A stretch of 64,000 nt of DNA, from the NCBI RefSeq assembly GCF_039134705.1, contig NZ_CP146256.1:2914001-2978000 (forward strand), written 5' to 3'. A program made the translations under genes and the position numbers. Shown here piece after piece: positions 62,611 through 64,000 of the stretch. Within the stretch, counting starts at the first letter, position 1, and each line of letters opens with the position of its first letter. This DNA comes from Kineothrix sp. IPX-CK (lineage in GTDB: Bacteria; Bacillota; Clostridia; Lachnospirales; Lachnospiraceae). The notes under the pieces were generated by a model. It did not search any database, was not told the origin of the DNA, and saw only the letters and a list, made by a program, of their open reading frames with translations.

Positions 62611-63591
62611 TTAGAATAACTTTGTAATTGCGTTTTCTTTTCTCGAATAGCGATATACCGCATCTGTCAGAACATCCTCAGGGTCCACCTGGGTTTCATT
62701 GATATCACAGACCATTCTCCAAAGCTGTGTGGGCTCCTGCTTTCCGTCGTCAGGTATTAATATGATTTCATGGATGGAGCTGGGGAGAATGAATAAATCT
62801 TTACAAACTGCATCGGAAAATCCAAGCAACGCATTATCATATAGCAGCGTTGCTGCTCCAAAAAGCTTGTTCTCATTTCCCATAACGAACATTTGTCCAC
62901 AGCTTTCACAATCTGTTACCGTGGTAAGTAATTGCAAAGCCGCATTATCAAACCATTCTTCGTCGGGCATGAAGCCATCCTCGCCGGTTCCCGCAATAAA
63001 TTCCTTTTTCAAATCCTGAGAAAAAATTTCCTGCATCATCCTCTCGATAGGCAGCACTCTTGCCGGAAGCAGCCGTCTCGTATTTTCCTTTGCATCCTCA
63101 TATAATATTTCCTTCGTAATACCCCACAACTTAAGGTGGTTATTATAGATTAAAATAGTAGCTTTGCTCAACTCTTCTTCGTCGACACTGCAATAGAACA
63201 CTACCGCCATATCCAGGAAAAGAAAGTGGGGAATCTCTTTTAGTATCTCAAGATTTTTTTCATACCCTATTACTTTATATGCTACCTTTCCCTTCAGTTT
63301 TCCATAATCCAAAAAAAAATTCATATCCAGATTTTTTTTAAAACAGTTTTCCTTATAAATCCGCCTTATTTCTTCAATAATATCTTGCATGGGTTTTCCC
63401 CGCTCATATTCTTCAAAAAAATCATCGAGATAAATATTAGGTGATATATTTCTTTCCGTCTTGGCTATTACTACGCTATTTAAGATTACCCCGTTATTTT
63501 TCGTGATCCGGTTCAGCTCAACGGTTACCTCTCCTCCTAAACAAATTTCTAATTCACCCTTTACTTTTTCGCAAAATTCCATGATTTTCAT
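62611..63591 (-). CDS. DUF5688-family protein
   Basis: A 326-residue protein typical of Lachnospiraceae DUF5688 genes, which are often multi-copy and of unknown function. It begins MKIMEFCEKVKGELEICLGG, includes NGVILNSVVIAKTERNISPNIYLDDF and FFLDYGKLKGKVAYKVI, and ends with a C-terminal segment IHEIILIPDDGKQEPTQLW. It has no membrane segment or catalytic motif. AGAGGA precedes the start at 6 nt. Confidence 0.82.
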   Translation of the reverse strand: MKIMEFCEKVKGELEICLGGEVTVELNRITKNNGVILNSVVIAKTERNISPNIYLDDFFEEYERGKPMQDIIEEIRRIYKENCFKKNLDMNFFLDYGKLKGKVAYKVIGYEKNLEILKEIPHFLFLDMAVVFYCSVDEEELSKATILIYNNHLKLWGITKEILYEDAKENTRRLLPARVLPIERMMQEIFSQDLKKEFIAGTGEDGFMPDEEWFDNAALQLLTTVTDCESCGQMFVMGNENKLFGAATLLYDNALLGFSDAVCKDLFILPSSIHEIILIPDDGKQEPTQLWRMVCDINETQVDPEDVLTDAVYRYSRKENAITKLF

Positions 63592-63683
63592 GTAAAATCC
63601 TCTTTCTTTCTAATATATTTTTTAGTTTGTGATTTGTGGTAACGACGTACCCTGACTGTGCGGATTTCCCGCCGAAGATTTGC

Positions 63684-63712
63684 TTGGCATCGGAAAAAGT
63701 ATGCGATGCCAA
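63684..63712. other. stem-loop in the intergenic region
   Basis: TTGGCATCG and CGATGCCAA form a 9-bp perfect stem with an 11-nt loop, followed by TTTT on the plus strand. A short minus-strand frame across it (63554-63742) is not supported as a gene. Confidence 0.5.
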
Positions 63713-63730
63713 TTTTATGATTTGAATAAT

Positions 63731-63769
63731 AAAAAAAGACAACGGAAAAATTCATATTTCCATTGCCTT
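63731..63769 (-). terminator. intrinsic terminator of efp
   Basis: On the minus strand AAGGCAATGGAAA pairs with TTTCCGTTGTCTT (two G-U pairs), an uninterrupted 13-bp stem followed by T7. Confidence 0.88.
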
Positions 63770-63796
63770 ATAAGCTTAAATGATAGTTGATACAGA

Positions 63797-64000
63797 TTAT
63801 ACCCTGGAGAGATATTCTCCCGTTCTGGTATCGATCTTGATCACGTCGTCCTGATCCACGAATAAAGGAACGTAAACGGTTGCTCCCGTCTCCACAACAG
63901 CAGGTTTTGTCGCGCCTGTCGCTGTATCTCCCTTGAATCCCGGTTCTGTATCCGTAATCTGCAGTTCTACAAACAGCGGAGGTTCGATGGCGAATACATT
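63797..64000 (-). CDS. efp: elongation factor P, C-terminal part
   Basis: The last 67 codons of EF-P continue past the window edge. Visible parts are the OB-fold segments [37 protein letters not shown] and [20 protein letters not shown], the hallmark EF-P C-terminus, ending EYLSRV. EF-P relieves ribosome stalling at polyproline. The modified Lys or Arg lies in the unseen N-terminal part. A strong terminator follows. Confidence 0.95.
   Translation of the reverse strand, partial: NVFAIEPPLFVELQITDTEPGFKGDTATGATKPAVVETGATVYVPLFVDQDDVIKIDTRTGEYLSRV

Noticed and set aside
63554..63742. 62-codon minus-strand frame between efp and the DUF5688 gene
   Set aside because: Crosses a perfect stem-loop and overlaps the start of the DUF5688 gene; no ribosome site.

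Overview
The window looks like a chromosome segment from an anaerobic Clostridia member, most likely Lachnospiraceae. Supporting this are AGGAGG-type ribosome binding sites, low to moderate GC, the end of a giant 2-hydroxyacyl-CoA dehydratase activase-like gene, YesM/YesN plus Lpl-type sugar uptake, a DUF5688 protein and an IS66-type transposon. Nearly all genes lie on the minus strand.

Layout. 1-4.4 kb: tail of the activase-like gene, then a polar amino acid ABC importer operon. 4.4-14.4 kb: metal region, with a copper operon (copA, an unknown membrane-anchored protein, copZ, OmpR-type regulator, sensor kinase), a divergent HxlR regulator, then a second set (HMA-SafE-cupredoxin fusion, 38-aa membrane peptide, DUF2318 lipoprotein) divergent from a TetR gene coupled to a 57-aa cysteine-rich protein. 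14.4-18.9 kb: oleate hydratase with a TetR regulator, rhodanese-TtcA fusion, TcdA. 19-26.2 kb: diguanylate cyclase, acetyltransferase, MarR-controlled exporter, cold-shock gene, a hemerythrin-like protein lacking most iron ligands, and two decayed genes (AraC/GyrI-like with an in-frame TAG; peptide deformylase). 26.2-35.3 kb: a carbohydrate locus (two permeases, lipoprotein, YesM/YesN two-component system, family 2 glycosidase). 35.9-38.6 kb: cupin and chemoreceptor.

39.82-52.07 kb is an integrated mobile element in the 3' end of metA. A diverged copy of the last 11 metA codons plus stop lies at 39823-39861, and the intact metA ends at 52058. The element carries a tyrosine integrase, a small excisionase, an IS66-family transposon with an exact 8-bp target duplication inserted directly upstream of the excisionase, a five-gene AT-rich cargo operon (membrane HerA-like ATPase, thymidylate-kinase-like protein, B12-type radical SAM enzyme, UDG-like Fe-S protein, PD-(D/E)XK-like protein), an evenly phased iteron array with a DnaA box, and repeats near both ends. 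No relaxase, conjugation or Rep gene was recognised. The cargo operon is the best candidate for an undescribed system, possibly phage defence or nucleotide/DNA modification; this is inference from domains and context.

52-64 kb is housekeeping: metA (E111, suggesting acetyl-CoA use), ligA, a pseudouridine synthase, a soluble chemoreceptor with a C-terminal sensor, gdhA with a terminator-like leader, a helical protein, a Gfo/Idh/MocA oxidoreductase, an SH3b protein, tRNA-Arg(CCG) enclosed by inverted repeats, a DUF5688 protein and the end of efp.
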